Source: Leptobrachium leishanense
Taxonomy: Eukaryota; Chordata; Amphibia; Anura; Megophryidae
Length of the DNA stretch: 64,000 nucleotides
Assembly: GCA_009667805.1 (NCBI GenBank)
Contig: CM019064.1
Location: 386,322,049 to 386,386,048 of the forward strand
Direction of reading: 5' to 3'
Position numbers and translations under genes: made by a program. Under the pieces are notes generated by a model. It ran no database searches. It was given only the letters and a program-made list of their open reading frames with translations, and was not told the DNA's origin. Of this stretch, positions 33,222 to 45,745 are shown piece by piece (position 1 is the first letter of the stretch; each line of letters starts with the position of its first letter).

Positions 33222-36200
33222 GTAAGAGTGATTTCAATGGCCAGATTGTGCTGAGGAATATGTAATTCTTTATATACTGGTTTGAAACTTTGTTGTGAAT
33301 CTTACTTAGGGTAACTTCACAAGTGAAAATAATACAGGGTCTTGTTTTGATGTTGAATAACTTTCTCTGCAACAGTGTCACACTAAAGTGGCTTCTAAAA
33401 CATTTCAGCTTACTCACACTCCAATGCTATATTTAAGAGAGCCAAATTATATATCTATCTCAATGAAGCTATTCCTGTATTTCTTTGCGGTTTACTAGAT
33501 CTTTTCATCGTTCCGCGCAGGTTAGATTCCTGGAACAGCAAAACCAAGTACTAGAAACAAAATGTCGCCTTTTGCAAGATCAAGGTCAAAAAGGTGGCTC
33601 CCAAAAACCAAACCTAGATCAATATTTTGAGAACTACATAAACAATCTGAGGAGACATTTGGACATGCTAGGAAATGAGAAGGGACGTCTGAACATTGAC
33701 CTGAAGGCAGTGCAGGATCTTGTAGAAGAATGGAAGAAAAAGTATGTGTTTTTACAAAATGACTTCTCAATTTATGAAATGGCACTTTTTTAAAAAATAG
33801 ATTCTGTATTTGTTCTGTTTTTCTTAGTATTCTCAGTAATGATAAGGCACTTTATTCATGCCATCAAGTAATCAGTTCTGTATCTTGTCATATATGCAAT
33901 CTGCTGCAAATATGTATTGTGAAACTGTGATCCTCTCCCACACAGATATGAAGATGAGATTAATAGACGCACTGCCGCAGAAAATGAATTTGTGGTGCTT
34001 AAGAAGGTGAGCTAATCCTAACTGGTTTTCAAATAAATAAAGTATAGATAATATCAGAATATGTTGTATGGATGTAGTTAGCCATGATTTGTGTAGACCT
34101 AATACTATAAGGAAACACCTTAAGGAAGGAATCGACAAGCTTGGCGGGAGGGATTTATGCATTGACAAATGCGTGGCCTTCTGTTTTCCAAACAATTAAA
34201 ATCCCGTGTAAGACATATATGTTATGAGATTTGTAGGTGCACTCAGATTTTTTTTTTCTTTATGGTTGGGTGTGGGGATTGGAGGGATGATGACTTTGCG
34301 AAACCCAAAGTCATAATACAAAGTCTGTTAAATGCTATAATGATAAATTACTACAAAATGCGGAAAAAAAGGAAGTAATTTTAATATCAGTCAGAATTCC
34401 AAACCTTCCCAGATTTAGCCCAATATGAGCCCTACCCATATGACTGATTGCTGTAAAAAGCATATAAATGGTTTCAGCATACTCCATTCTGTAAAACCTA
34501 TGCCCTTGAGTTGGGGTACAGCTAATAGACTCCAAATCTGACATGAGCCTCGCAAGTCACGCTCTTCAGTGGCACGCTTTATAAACACAAACAACACAGA
34601 CAGTGGACAAGTCCTAAAAAAAGAAGGGTGGGAACTCACCAGGATTTCTGTCCCCCAATTAGCAAAAATCATCTTGCACTTAACACAAACACACACTCAA
34701 TTCTGATATATTTATGTGCGTAGGTGGATTTTAGAAAAAATATAGGATAAAACCTATATTTATTGTGATTTGACAGGGAAATATGTTTGAACACCTGAAA
34801 TAAAGCGTATAATATGTGAGATCTATGGGAACTCCGTTCCTTCTGCAAAAATAGTGGAGGAATTGCGTTCCTTCCCACACATTCCCCCTCGATTTGACCC
34901 CTGAATAAAGACTCTTGAATCCTACACAGGATGACATGGGGTGGCTGGGAAATGCATTTTTTATTTAGTATAAACCAGATGCTATTTGTGTTATTTTTAA
35001 AACAATATATAGTTTAAAATCTATCAAGAGAGTGTTTGACAGGAGCTCCGACAGAACGAGAAATTATAACTGACCAAAAACAGAGAAATAATGTTAAAAA
35101 AAATGGTTCACTCTTAACCCTTGCTTAAATCAAGAAAATAATAATTTCTAAAAGGGTCGGCACTATTTCCTGGTTTTCTTATAGGATGTGGATGGCGCTT
35201 ACATGGAAAAGGTAAAACTGGAAACCAGAGTTGACCTTATCACAGATGATCTGAACTTCCTTAAGTTACAGTTTGATGCGGTAAGAATTATCACCCTCCT
35301 TTATCAATATGAGCTTATTTATATATAATGTGAATATAGGAGCATAAGTCCATAGGAAATCCTTAAGAATGAATACAATACAATGAAAGTGTGTGATTAG
35401 AATGTGATAACTTGCCTATTATCAAGTACACCAAGCAGTTTTAAAATAGCAGTACACAAGCTTCCGCGTTTAGTATGTTGGATCACTCATTTAATAGCTG
35501 CCTTGGCAAAATAAGTGCACTTGCAGTTTCAATCAATGTGCGTTTTGTTCTCATAAATGGCAAATCACTTGAGTCTTTTATTTTGATCCATTTTTAGGAA
35601 CTTTCATCTGTACAAGTACAAGGCACCGACACATCAGTCATTCTGTCTATGGACAACAGCCGTAACCCGGACATGAAAGACATTGTGCATGCTGTACAGG
35701 CTCAATATCAACAGATAGCAGACAGGAGTAAAGCAGAAGCCGAAGCAACATACAATAACCAGGTAAACATGATTGCTACACCTGTTATCACAAGAGATTG
35801 TATAAGTAGGCAACACCCTCCAATTAATTTATTCTTAATACATGTTGAAACTAAAGCACAGCTGAGTGAAATGTTTAATGAAAGGTTTAAACAAGGTATT
35901 TGAAGGATCTTTTAAGGGATATATATATATTATTTTTTGTTGCAGAAAGTCATTATGTAAGACACAAAAACTGCAGCAAAATATAGAGAGCTTCTTTTAC
36001 ATTAGGGAATGACAATTAGTGCAAGAGTAGTGATAAAATAGATACACACGACCGTTAGTAATGATGTAGATCACAGTTCTAAAGAATATGATATATAATC
36101 AGAACACACAAATATTTTTTCTTAAACAATTGCACATGACCACCTTAAACAACTAAAGTATATGAGCTAGATATGTGCATGGCCAAATAATTTGACCCTT

Positions 36201-39200
36201 GAAAGCTTGGCTTCCTATTTTTTAGCTAGTCTGCTATAACCTCTCAAGGTTAGACACAACATCACTTATGAGTTACCTCTTTGTTTTCTAATTAGGGTTA
36301 GGTTTCCTTTTTGTGCTTGTTTATGGGTTAGGTTTAGGTTTATGGTTTGTTGTTATGGTTAATATAATTTTTGTGTTATTTAGTGCTATTTCTGCTTGCT
36401 TTAGGATTTGTGTTAGAATTGGGGTTAGGGTTAGTATCAGGGTTACTATTTCTGCTTGTTTTAGAATAAGAGAAATAGGCTTTCTGTTTTGCTTGTTTTA
36501 AGCTTAGTACTTAAGTAAGGGTGTCTATTTCCACTTGTTTTATGATTAAGGTTATAGATTTTGCAATGAACAATAACAGGTTTATTCAAAGAGATTCGAA
36601 AAGTCACTGCACGTTCGGTGACTTTTCGTTCTCTTTAATTTGGTGCGATTCGGCAATTCCATTTCGGCCACCCTGCGGTGTATTCACCAAGCATCACAGG
36701 GCCGTCGAAGTGCGGGGAAAAGCCGCCGCAAACCCGACGAACACTCACTGCAAAACCTGGAGAATGCACGCCGAAAACCCGTAAAAGCGTCTGGATTAAC
36801 CCAGCTGAACACGCCGGAGAAACCCGAACAGGAGCCGATCAGAGCACAGAGCAGCCGCCGGAAAAACCTGACACAGCAGTCAAATGGAGTGAAAAAAACC
36901 AGTACGCTTGAATGTTTGTAAAGTGAAACGCTGTTAAAATAAAAAGGGCTCTTACAGAAAAAGGAAAAAACAATTAAAAGCAAACGAAAAAAAAATTCGC
37001 GAAAAAATCCGAAAAATGCATGATAGATCCAAAAAATCTATACATAAAGAGACTTTTTACTGCAGAATATTATAATCAATGGTTTATTAGATATTGAAGT
37101 AAAATGGGAATATTTTCAAGAGTGAAGCCTATGGGATTCACCTGAATAAATCTGCTGCATGAAGCCACCAAATGGCAGGGCAATTTGGCAACTTTTCACT
37201 GCTGGGTTTTGTTATCTGAATAGACGAAGCTATGGGATTTCACTGCCCTCGAACAGGCACCGAACAGGCACCGTATGTGCAGGCAATTCACCAACATTTG
37301 GCGAACTGCCTGCTCTCTGGATAGCCGAATGGCCAAGAAAGGTAACCGAACGCTGATTTTCAGCATTCGGTTACCTTTTGGCAGCCATTCGGATCTCTTT
37401 GAAAAACCCCTTAAGTAAGTTTTTCTTTTACCTTGATGGAAACAAATCGATTTGATTATATTCATATTGATATGGTTACATTCATTTACTGTATTTATTA
37501 CAAATACAATTCAGACCGAACCGAATCACACAAGTCTAATATGATCATAAAATGACTTGCTTACTGCACATAGCCATTCTGCTTTGAATTTAACTACATA
37601 AAAATACTGTAATGTACATAACTCCCAACCTAGAGGAACAGAAAAGAACTCAATTATTATTTGGCATAACTAGTACATGTCAATATACATTGATTATTAG
37701 GTCCTGGATGGATTCACAATGTCTGTCTAAATATTAGGTTTTCAAAGTAGGATTTATCGCAAGTTTTGTTCAACCAATAGCTAGAAGAATTTAGCACAAA
37801 GTACTTCCATGACTTATTACTGCTTTGCAAGATATGAGATTTGCACACAAACTGATTTCATGTTCACAGAGTACAATTTAATAATAAAGTGTTTTTATTT
37901 TATTGTTAAGGAAACCTTCAGGCTTCTTATCTAATTTTCAAAACTAATTTATTTTCCTCTACAAAGCATATTCATAATAAAGGCCTAAACCTTATCATTA
38001 TCTTATCCTACAATTTTATTAATATCAGACTTTCTTTCTGCTCCTTAGTTCAAGCAACTACAAGCTGTGGCAGGACAACACGGCGACAGCATAAAGAACA
38101 CTAAGGATGAGATTCTAGATCTTAACCGTTTCATCCAGAGGTTGATAAACGAGATTAAGAGTGTAAAGAAACAGGTAATTGCATTGCATGGTATCTCACA
38201 GGAATTCATTACTGTAGATTCTCGAGTATACCGCTACATTTTGGTGACAAAAATTTACCTTAAAATTGGAGGGGTCGCGTTATATTCGAGACATCTGCAT
38301 TGTGTGAAAAAAAAATCAAAAAACCCCAAAAAAACAAACAAAAAAAAAGACCTTGCCCGGCTTTGGTATCCAAGTCTCCCGGAAGTTCCGGTAGGCTCCC
38401 TGATGCTTGCAAACACTGCAGGGACTCCGGGATTTGGGAGAAGTGGGATCCATCACGGCTAGAGGGAATGCTTGGTTCAAGCCAATCATTCACCTCGCTC
38501 GCCTCCGCCAGCCATATAATCGCTAGTAAAGATGGGTGGCTGCGGCTTCATACTTGGTAACGACTGCAATCATTCTAGAGCAGAGCACCCTGGCCTGAGG
38601 GGGAGCCTGACTGTGTTAAGAGAACCTGGATGGTTTTTAATTGTTTACCGGTACAGTAAAATTTTGCTCCTCGCGTTATATTCGAGTCTTAAGTATGCTC
38701 TCATTTTCATAAACAAATCTCTATCCATCGCGTTATATTCGGGTCGCACTATACTCGAGTATCTACGGTATATATGAAAGTCTATAATTGCGATAACTTA
38801 GACTCTGTATGTGTATTCTAAGATGTGCAGTTACAGTGCATATAACATAATCTGTGAACTAGCCCGCTAGTAGAATTTAAAAAACATGCAGTCAATAATG
38901 ATTAGAATATAGATTGAGCTCCATTGTAGATCCATTAAAAAAGAAAACTTACAAAGAAACAACATGGCTTCTTTCCTGCAGATTGATGCTATAAAACAGT
39001 CTATTGCTGAGGCCGAGCAACATGGAGAAGCTGCCCTAAAAGATGCCCAGAAGAAACAGGCTGAATTGGAAGTCATGTTACAGAAGCTCAAGGAAGACAT
39101 GGCTCGCCAGCAGCGTGAATACCAGGAGCTGTTGAATGTTAAACTAACTCTAGATATTGAAATTGCAACCTACAGGAAACTGTTAGAAGGAGAAGAAGAC

Positions 39201-42200
39201 AGGTGAGTAACATGACTCTATCAAAATCTAAGCCAATGTAGCTTTTATGAACGTTAACAAAATTCTAATGTATTTGATCAAAGACCTTCAAGCATCCTTT
39301 GATTTCTTAATGATGTGTACTGGAATAAAAACAATGAGAGCAGCCATTAAGATCCAATGTAGACTTCCCTTTCAGCAGTAGGAGAACGTGCTCAGAGTAT
39401 GTGATGCAAAGGAAACTTCCAAGGGTTATAGCGATACTCTATAGCCTATATTATGTCTAATAAAAGTGGCTGCCCTAGGCCTCTCTCATAAAAGTATTGT
39501 AGATAGTCAATGGAGCGCCAGCGAACTGGATGTACGGTTAGTCCTAACACATGTCCGATCAAAAGTCTTCTAGTCCATTCAGAAAACCCCTACTCCGGAT
39601 GAGAGAAATTTCTGTAGAAGAGAGGAAATATAATCGCGCAGTATATCGATCCACCATCAGAGGGAAGTAAAACGGTTGTAGTCCTACTCACGTTCTATTG
39701 AGCCTAACCTTGGCTCTAGGATGGATAACAATTATGGGTCTTCAAAGGATGTTCAGGTGCCCATATACCCGCAACGGAGTTCTTCAAATGCTTTCCCCTG
39801 CAGTGGATCAGAAAAAATACCAACGCACTATCTAGTGCAATATCGTTTAAATATAATGGTAAAGTTGGTATACATATATGGTCACACTCACATGTTAATG
39901 AGCCGCATTGGCTCCAAGATGTCGCATAGGAATATTAAGGTAATTCCAAAACCTTCTCTCAATCACGTTTACAGGAAGCAGCAGTGGTTTAAAATAAAAT
40001 AAATTTATTAATACATAAAATATATTACCAGAACGCGTTTCGCTCCTCAGAGCTTCTTCAGCTGGTATCACTGGTCTTATGTCTGCTGCTTCCTTATATA
40101 CTATTTAAAATGTCTCATTTGGTCATTCACAATTCACATCAGATAAAAATCATTAAGCAATTAAAAACAATTAAAAACAATTAGATCAATTAAGAACAAC
40201 TGAGATCACATGTGGCCACTTTCTGACCAGACTAGTGGCGTCTGTGCATTCACACTGTCTCTCAGTGTGGAACGCATAATCATTAGTCCTGATTGTGTAT
40301 AGGGGGTTTCGTTTACCACCGTGTGTTGTAAGACTCGGCGGATCACCGCAATTGCACATGTGCAGGACTCAACGTATCAGAACGTGCGTGTCATTCACAC
40401 ACAACTCCTATTGTGTATCCTGCGCATAGCATCTGCGCATGTGAATCAGTTACTGGCACCCCGCATCGGCTCATATATCGCCCTAGTAATCCTAAACGCT
40501 TGCCAATTAAAGATAACGTTATAGGCTTGGTAATCTATAAATGTAGTACCAATAGAATCCATAAAAACAAGGGCTAGAAAATGAGTGTAGCCAACTATGT
40601 GTAGATATCAATTATATTATAAGATAAATGTATAACATTTGAGAGGGCTTAACTAATTTTATAAAGTGACATATTAGCTTGAATAAATAATAAAGGTGAG
40701 GTGCAGCGCAAAACATTAGTGAACTTATTGTCCATTTCATTAAATCTATTATAATATTAATGCCTGAATGGCATAAAATTATGATTTTTATTATACTTTT
40801 ATTTTTTTATTTTTATTTATTGTTAGTTATTGGCGTTGACAGCCCACAATTTGACCTGCGCAGAGCCTAGCATTCGTATCAGGCAAAATGTGTGTGCGCA
40901 GTTCTTACTACGCATCCTGCGCACAACATCTACTGCGCATATGGATCCAATGAAGGCACCCCGCATCGACTCATGCAAAACCCCAATATTAGGTGGTGAA
41001 AAGGAGACACTATTAGTATAAACAGAGTCTGTACCTATCCTGAAGTAGAGATAATAAAGTGACAAAACTCCTATAGACTATCATATAATAACGTAATATA
41101 CATAATGAGATCAACATATACTGGTCCTAACGGCAATAATATATTAAAGAGTTAAAGTGCTAAGTGACAAGCTCATGGACATTACTTATATAACATATTA
41201 AAGTGCTAAATGTCAATGTAGATAAGGGTATAATTAAAGTGTTATTATAAACTACATTTTAAGTGACTAATTTTAATAAAGTGCAATATTGCAATGGGTC
41301 AGTAAAATCATCATTTATAATCTCATAATAAAGATGTGACTTATTTTATCTATAATAATAAAATAACAGTGTAAGTTAGGATATATTATTAGAATATATA
41401 GGATATTAATGCCTATATGGCATAGAAATTAATATTTTATATTATACTTTTTATTTTTCTTATTATGGCGTTAACACCCCGCAATTGCGCCTGCGCAGAG
41501 CCCAGCATTCTTATCAGGCACAATGTTTGTGCGCAGTACTAACTGCGCATCCTGCGCACCACATCTACTGCGCATATGGATCTAAAAAGGCACCTCGCAT
41601 CTGCTCATACAACGCCCTCATATTAGGTGGTGAAGTGAAATCACTATTGATGTAAACAAAACTGTGTACTACAGGATATATCCTGAAGTGGTGTGGAAAA
41701 AGTGAAAAGACTTATATAGACTAGTGCAATTGAAATCGTATACACAATGGGATCAACATATAAGTATGATGCCATCGGCAGACTACACAAATTGGGTGCC
41801 AAAGGACGTAAAAACATTATTATATATAAAGTGCTATGTGACAATTATTCATAATGATACAATAAAGTGCTATTTGTATAAGATCATAAACCACATATCA
41901 GTGACTAATTGAATAAAGTGCGATGCACTAGGTTGGCTTCGATAAGAAGCCCCATCACTTCATAACGCACTAAGGAAGCGTGTGTAGCGTGTACGTTTAG
42001 TCCTTTTTTCTGAAGGCGCTTCACTGTTTCTTTCTCTCTCATAAAAGAGCATCACATGATGGAATGGACAGCCGGTGTCCTGCATGTTACTCTATCATTC
42101 CACTTTGACTAGACTTTGATTTGAGTTACTCTAGTGAACATAGTACATGGTCGTTAATCTGGCCATGAAAATGACACAAATACTTGACAATCATACACAT

Positions 42201-42792
42201 TCGTGCATGAAAATAAAACAAATTAGCCAATAAAGTAATAATATCCTGCGTGTTGGTTATTCATATTATTATTTCTTACAGAATGTCTGGATATATCGTC
42301 GACAATGTCAGCATCGGTAAGTTAACAAACACATAACAAAATAAAACTTTTGCAGCAGTACAGTGTACTGTGCTATGCAAGCTTACATATTTTACCTTCA
42401 CTTTAGCTGTGGTCAGCGGAGGATCGTCAATTGGTGGTGGTGGTGGCGGCGGAGGAGGACGTGGAGGAGGAGGTGCAGGAGGCGGATATGGATCTGGTGG
42501 CGGAGGAGGAGGAGGTGGCGGAGGAGGATTCAGCTCTGGAGGAGGTTATGGCTCAGGAGGAGGAGGTGGAGGTGGATATTCTGGTGGAGCAGGCGGCTCA
42601 GGAGGAGGGGGAGGTGGATATTCCGGTGGAGCAGGCGGCTCAGGGGGAGGGGGAGGTGGATATTCCGGTGGAGGAAGCGGATATTCTACTGGAGAAGGGT
42701 ACAGCTCCAGAGGAGGTGGTTACAGTTCTGCAAGCAGGGGCTTAGTGGCAGTTGCAAGTACAACAACATCCACATCAAAGAAAACATACTGA
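32622..42792 (+). CDS. Type II keratin gene 1, complete (9 exons, 636 aa)
   Basis: Type II (basic) keratins pair with type I keratins to form the 10-nm filaments of epithelial cytoplasm. Nine exons join in frame: 32622-33221, 33521-33741, 33946-34006, 35185-35280, 35598-35762, 38049-38174, 38982-39202, 42282-42316 and 42407-42792, all with GT/AG introns. Exon sizes 221-61-96-165-126-221-35 are the family standard. Residues 1-180 are a Gly/Ser-rich head with the H1 motif ([20 protein letters not shown]). The rod spans about 182-496, from the helix-start motif [20 protein letters not shown] to the helix-end motif [16 protein letters not shown]. The tail is a glycine-loop domain ending TSTSKKTY. 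The start ATG has a good context (CACCATGG). The residue closing exon 1 is Thr where Lys is nearly universal. Gly-rich ends resemble K1/K2-like epidermal keratins; exact orthology is not assignable. Confidence 0.96.
33521..33741 (+). CDS. Keratin gene 1 exon 2 (coil 1A to early 1B)
   Basis: 221 bp between CGCAG and GTATGT. Begins [15 protein letters not shown] and ends VEEWKK. Confidence 0.95.
33946..34006 (+). CDS. Keratin gene 1 exon 3
   Basis: 61 bp between CACAG and GTGAGC; codes [20 protein letters not shown], with a codon split at the acceptor. Confidence 0.95.
35185..35280 (+). CDS. Keratin gene 1 exon 4
   Basis: 96 bp between TATAG and [24 protein letters not shown] onward, coil 1B. 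Confidence 0.95.
35598..35762 (+). CDS. Keratin gene 1 exon 5
   Basis: 165 bp between TTTAG and GTAAAC; contains [20 protein letters not shown] at the linker to coil 2, and ends EATYNNQ. Confidence 0.95.
36577..37412. mobile_element. TA-target MITE (CAGGGTTATTC family), copy 1, in intron 5
   Basis: Starts CAGGTTTATTCAAAGAGATT and ends ATCTCTTTGAAAAACCCC, inverted termini with slight decay. The interior matches 60927-61825 over most of its length and 48571 onward in part. TA target and ends suggest the Tc1/mariner/pogo group; no transposase is present. Confidence 0.78.
38049..38174 (+). CDS. Keratin gene 1 exon 6
   Basis: 126 bp between CCTTAG and [26 protein letters not shown] onward, coil 2. 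Confidence 0.95.
38210..38770. mobile_element. TIR element in intron 6 (TACTGTAGAT...CTCGAGTATA ends)
   Basis: Left end TACTGTAGATTCTCGAGTAT and right end reverse complement TACCGTAGATACTCGAGTAT form inverted termini of about 25 bp. CGCGTTATATTCGAG motifs recur inside. Non-coding; superfamily not determined. Confidence 0.68.
38982..39202 (+). CDS. Keratin gene 1 exon 7 (coil 2 end, helix termination)
   Basis: 221 bp between CTGCAG and GTGAGT; contains [20 protein letters not shown]. Confidence 0.96.
39400..41990. repeat. Diverged long repeats in intron 7
   Basis: Three related segments at about 40330-40530, 40745-41150 and 41420-41790 share CGCCTGCGCAGAG, GCATCCTGCGCA, CTACTGCGCATATGGAT and ATTAGGTGGTGAA. 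An AACGCGTTTCGCTCCTCAGA motif at 40030, common in amphibian repeats, lies upstream. They look like internally duplicated pieces of one old element. No coding potential. Confidence 0.6.
42282..42316 (+). CDS. Keratin gene 1 exon 8 (35 bp)
   Basis: Found by phase and size: TTACAG|A...ATCG|GTAAGT, coding [12 protein letters not shown] 35-bp exon here is a family constant. It is too short to be seen by ORF length. Confidence 0.92.
42407..42792 (+). CDS. Keratin gene 1 exon 9 (Gly-rich tail)
   Basis: Acceptor CTTTAG; codes [10 protein letters not shown] then [19 protein letters not shown] glycine loops, ending in TGA at 42790-42792. Confidence 0.95.
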
Positions 42793-42825
42793 AAGCACCT
42801 ACAGTATAACTTCATTGTATCTTCT

Positions 42826-42909
42826 TGATTTAGCCCAACATTTAATGCTGTTATCCTAATTTATTCCTGATTTAGCCCAACATTTAATGCTGTTATCCTA
42901 ATTTATTCC
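42826..42909 (+). repeat. 42-bp tandem duplication in keratin gene 1 3' UTR
   Basis: TGATTTAGCCCAACATTTAA and the following 22 bases occur twice, at 42826 and 42868, with no visible differences, just before the polyadenylation signal. Confidence 0.92.
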
Positions 42910-42961
42910 TGTTTGCAATTTGCACATGTATCGTGGTTAGAATGCAGTAATGCTGCTTTGA

Positions 42962-42967
42962 AATAAA
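42962..42967 (+). terminator. Polyadenylation signal of keratin gene 1
   Basis: AATAAA 170 bp after the stop codon. A second AATAAA at 43501-43506 could give a longer 3' end. Confidence 0.7.
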
Positions 42968-43674
42968 ATGATTCCACCTCAGTTTATGAAATAACCAAAC
43001 ATCACTATTACTATCAAGATTTGTTTATATAAATCCTTATTTGAATAGAATTTCAACAGCATCAACAGTGTGGTCAGATCTTTGGTACTAATGGATGCTC
43101 TGTGAATAACACACATGAATTCTTTATCAACATAATAATGGACGTGAGAACAAGTGTCAAAGGCTACCGAGCCATAACGCCGATGTCTTAATGGTTTTTG
43201 ACTCTTGTTATGGTTTTTGTACACTTTTCATTAGTTCAATTCAAAAAGTACCATTTAACTGGTTGCCCCTTCAAAGAGTACATGTAATATGTATCATTGC
43301 TTAGTTCCTGCATCCATGACAGAATGTGGTGATTGAGATGGTAACGAGTGCTGTGAATTCTATTTTAAAATTGCTTGTCTTTTTTTACTCGTGAAAGTAT
43401 TGGAGGGAGGGATCCTCAGTGTTTTTTACATACATCTGTCTTGATGCATTTTTGGATCGTTCAACTTTAGACTAGAAATTCTTGACTTTTCTTTATCTTC
43501 AATAAAGAGCATGTGGATCTTACATGGTGTTGAGTGGTTTTGTTGATTCTGTTTTTACTATTCTTACTGGTAAGATAATGCATAATTCACTCCTAGCACT
43601 ACAAATTAAACAAGTAAACATGTGAAAGTAAATGAAATGACTTCTCATATAATGTCTAATCAAGCTATTATTAT

Positions 43675-43815
43675 CATTTATAAAGCACCAACAGACTCTG
43701 CAGTGCTTTACAATAACCAAAGGGAGCAAGACATAAACACAAATAAACAAGCATAAGATGGAGTCAAGAGTTATAGAGGGCCCTGCTCATAGGAGCTTAC
43801 AATCTAGAAGGAGGA
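43675..43815. repeat. Interspersed repeat fragment
   Basis: GCAGTGCTTTACAATAACC and GAGGGCCCTGCTC...GAGCTTACAATCTAGAAG are a familiar fish/amphibian dispersed-repeat signature. Recognised by pattern only. Confidence 0.5.
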
Positions 43816-44005
43816 ACACAAGGTGAGCTTTATTAGTCATCCGGATCACTAGTGCAAGTGGTTCAGGAATGGTGGGGGTCATGGAAGTGGCCTCAAATAT
43901 GACTTGTAAGTGAGCAGAGGGATGAGTTGCAGCAGTAATGTGAGAACTGGGGACGGAAGTCAGAAGATGATGGTCAGAGAGAATGAGAGTTGTAATAGTG
44001 AGATT

Positions 44006-45443
44006 CAGTGGTGGAAGTACCAGGGCCGCAGCGGTCGCATTTGCGACCGGGCCCTGGCATTCCGCCACTGGAGGGGGTCCCAGGCAGCCGCCAGATTCCG
44101 GAAATCAGCGCTGGAATCTGGGATCTGCGTTGCCTGCATCCGGCATGCAGCTTGGCCGGAACCGCCTGACCAGCGCGAGAACGAGGCTGCGCTGCTCAGG
44201 TGGTTCCTGGCGAGCAGCCAAGCCACATGCTGGCAGCGCAGAGGTGAGCTGGGGGCAAATACAACCATGTGTGAGCTGGGGCAAACACATCCATGTGTGA
44301 GAGCTGGGGGCAAATACATCCATATGAGCTGGGGACAAAATATATGTCCATGTGTGAGCTGGGGGCAAATACATCCATGTGTTAGCTGGGGCCAAATAAA
44401 TCCATGTGTGAGCTGGGGGCAAGTACATCCATGTGTGAAATCTGGGGGCAAAAACATCCATGTGAGCTGTGGCAATATATATGTCCATGTTTGAGCTGGG
44501 GCAAATACATTCATGTGTGAGCGGGGGCAAATATATCCATATGTGTGAGCTGGGGGCAAATACATCCATGTGTGAGCTGGGGGCAAATACATCCATGTGT
44601 GTGAGCTGGGGGCATATACATCCATGTGAGCTGGGGGCAATATATATGTCCATGTGAGCTGGGGCAAATCCATCCATGTGAGCTGGGGGCAATATATATG
44701 TCAATGTGAGCGAAGGGCAATATATATGTCCATGTGAGCTGGGGGCAAATTTATCCATGTGAGCTGGGGGCAATATATATATCCTTGTGAGCTAAGGGCA
44801 AATATATCCATGTGAGCTGGGGCAAATATATATATCCGTGTGAGCTGGGGGCAAATATATCCATGTGTGAGCTGGGGGCAAATACATCCATGTGTGAGCG
44901 GGGGCAAATACATCCATATGTGTGAGCTGGGGGCAAATACTTCCATGTATGAGCTGGGGCAAATACATCCATGTGTGAGCTGGGGACAAATACATCCATG
45001 TGTGTGAGCTGGGCCAAATACATCCATGTGAGCTGGGGGCAATATATATGTCCATGTGAGCTGGGGCAAATACATCCATGTGAGCTGGGGCAATATATAT
45101 GTCCATGTGAGCTGGGGGCAAATACATCCATGTGAGCTGGGGACAATATATATGTCCATGTGGGCTGGGGGCAATATATATATCCTTGTGAGCTGGGGCA
45201 AATATATCCATGTGAGCTTGGGGGCAAATATATATATCCATGTGAGCTGGGGGCAAATATATCCATGTGAGCTTGGGGGCAAATATATATATCCATGTGA
45301 GCTGGGGGCAAATATATCCACGTGAGCTGGGGGCAATACTATCTTTTAAATTGCAGGAAAAAAAAGAGTAGAAATATAGATCTTTTTTGGGGGGCCCTTC
45401 ATGGATTCTTGCACCGGGCCCTCATTTTTCTAGTTACGCACTG
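44006..45443. mobile_element. hAT-type MITE with internal minisatellite (1438 bp)
   Basis: Ends are CAGTGGTGGAAGTACCAGGG and, reversed, CAGTGCGTAACTAGAAAAAT. Flanks are GTGAGATT (43998-44005) and GTGAGAGT (45444-45451), an 8-bp duplication with one mismatch. CAGTGGCGTAACTA-type ends with 8-bp duplications are typical of a hAT group common in fish and frogs. The interior is mostly the tandem repeat. Confidence 0.85.
44240..45335. repeat. 27-28 bp minisatellite, about 40 copies
   Basis: The unit GTGAGCTGGGGGCAAATACA plus TCCATGT alternates with a GTGAGCTGGGGGCAATATAT plus ATGTCCAT form. ORFs on both strands here are repeat artefacts. Confidence 0.93.
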
Positions 45444-45745
45444 GTGAGAGTAGAGATAGGGCATGAGCAGGAGAAGATGAGATCCAGAGTATTGACAGCT
45501 ATGTACGTGGGGAGGTCGACCACTGAGTGAAGCTATAAACATAACATATATCAAAAATAGTAATAGAAGATTTACCTCAGTTCCAGGAACAAACTTCAGC
45601 CATTTTTTGGGTCTGTGCACCGCCAGGTCAACGATCAGTAGCATATCTCTTTGCTTAATGTCATTATGATTGTAAACCAACCTCAGCTCCAGGACATGAG
45701 TGCCACCATCCTTTCAGTTCTGCGCATTGCCTGGCCCCTCTGTGA

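Noticed and set aside
36290..36460. GGGTTAGGGTTAG-like words, possible interstitial telomere repeat
   Set aside because: Only one or two perfect TTAGGG units occur amid loosely similar GGTTAGG/GGTTTAGG sequence; not an array.
42363..42809. Alternative-frame Arg/Trp-rich and Glu/Val-rich ORFs over keratin exon 9
   Set aside because: They are frame shadows of a GGN-rich glycine-loop exon whose correct frame is fixed by splice phase.
44005..45336. Repetitive ORFs of about 190-220 codons around 44-45.3 kb
   Set aside because: They translate a 27-28 bp minisatellite with mixed unit lengths; no conservation or start evidence.
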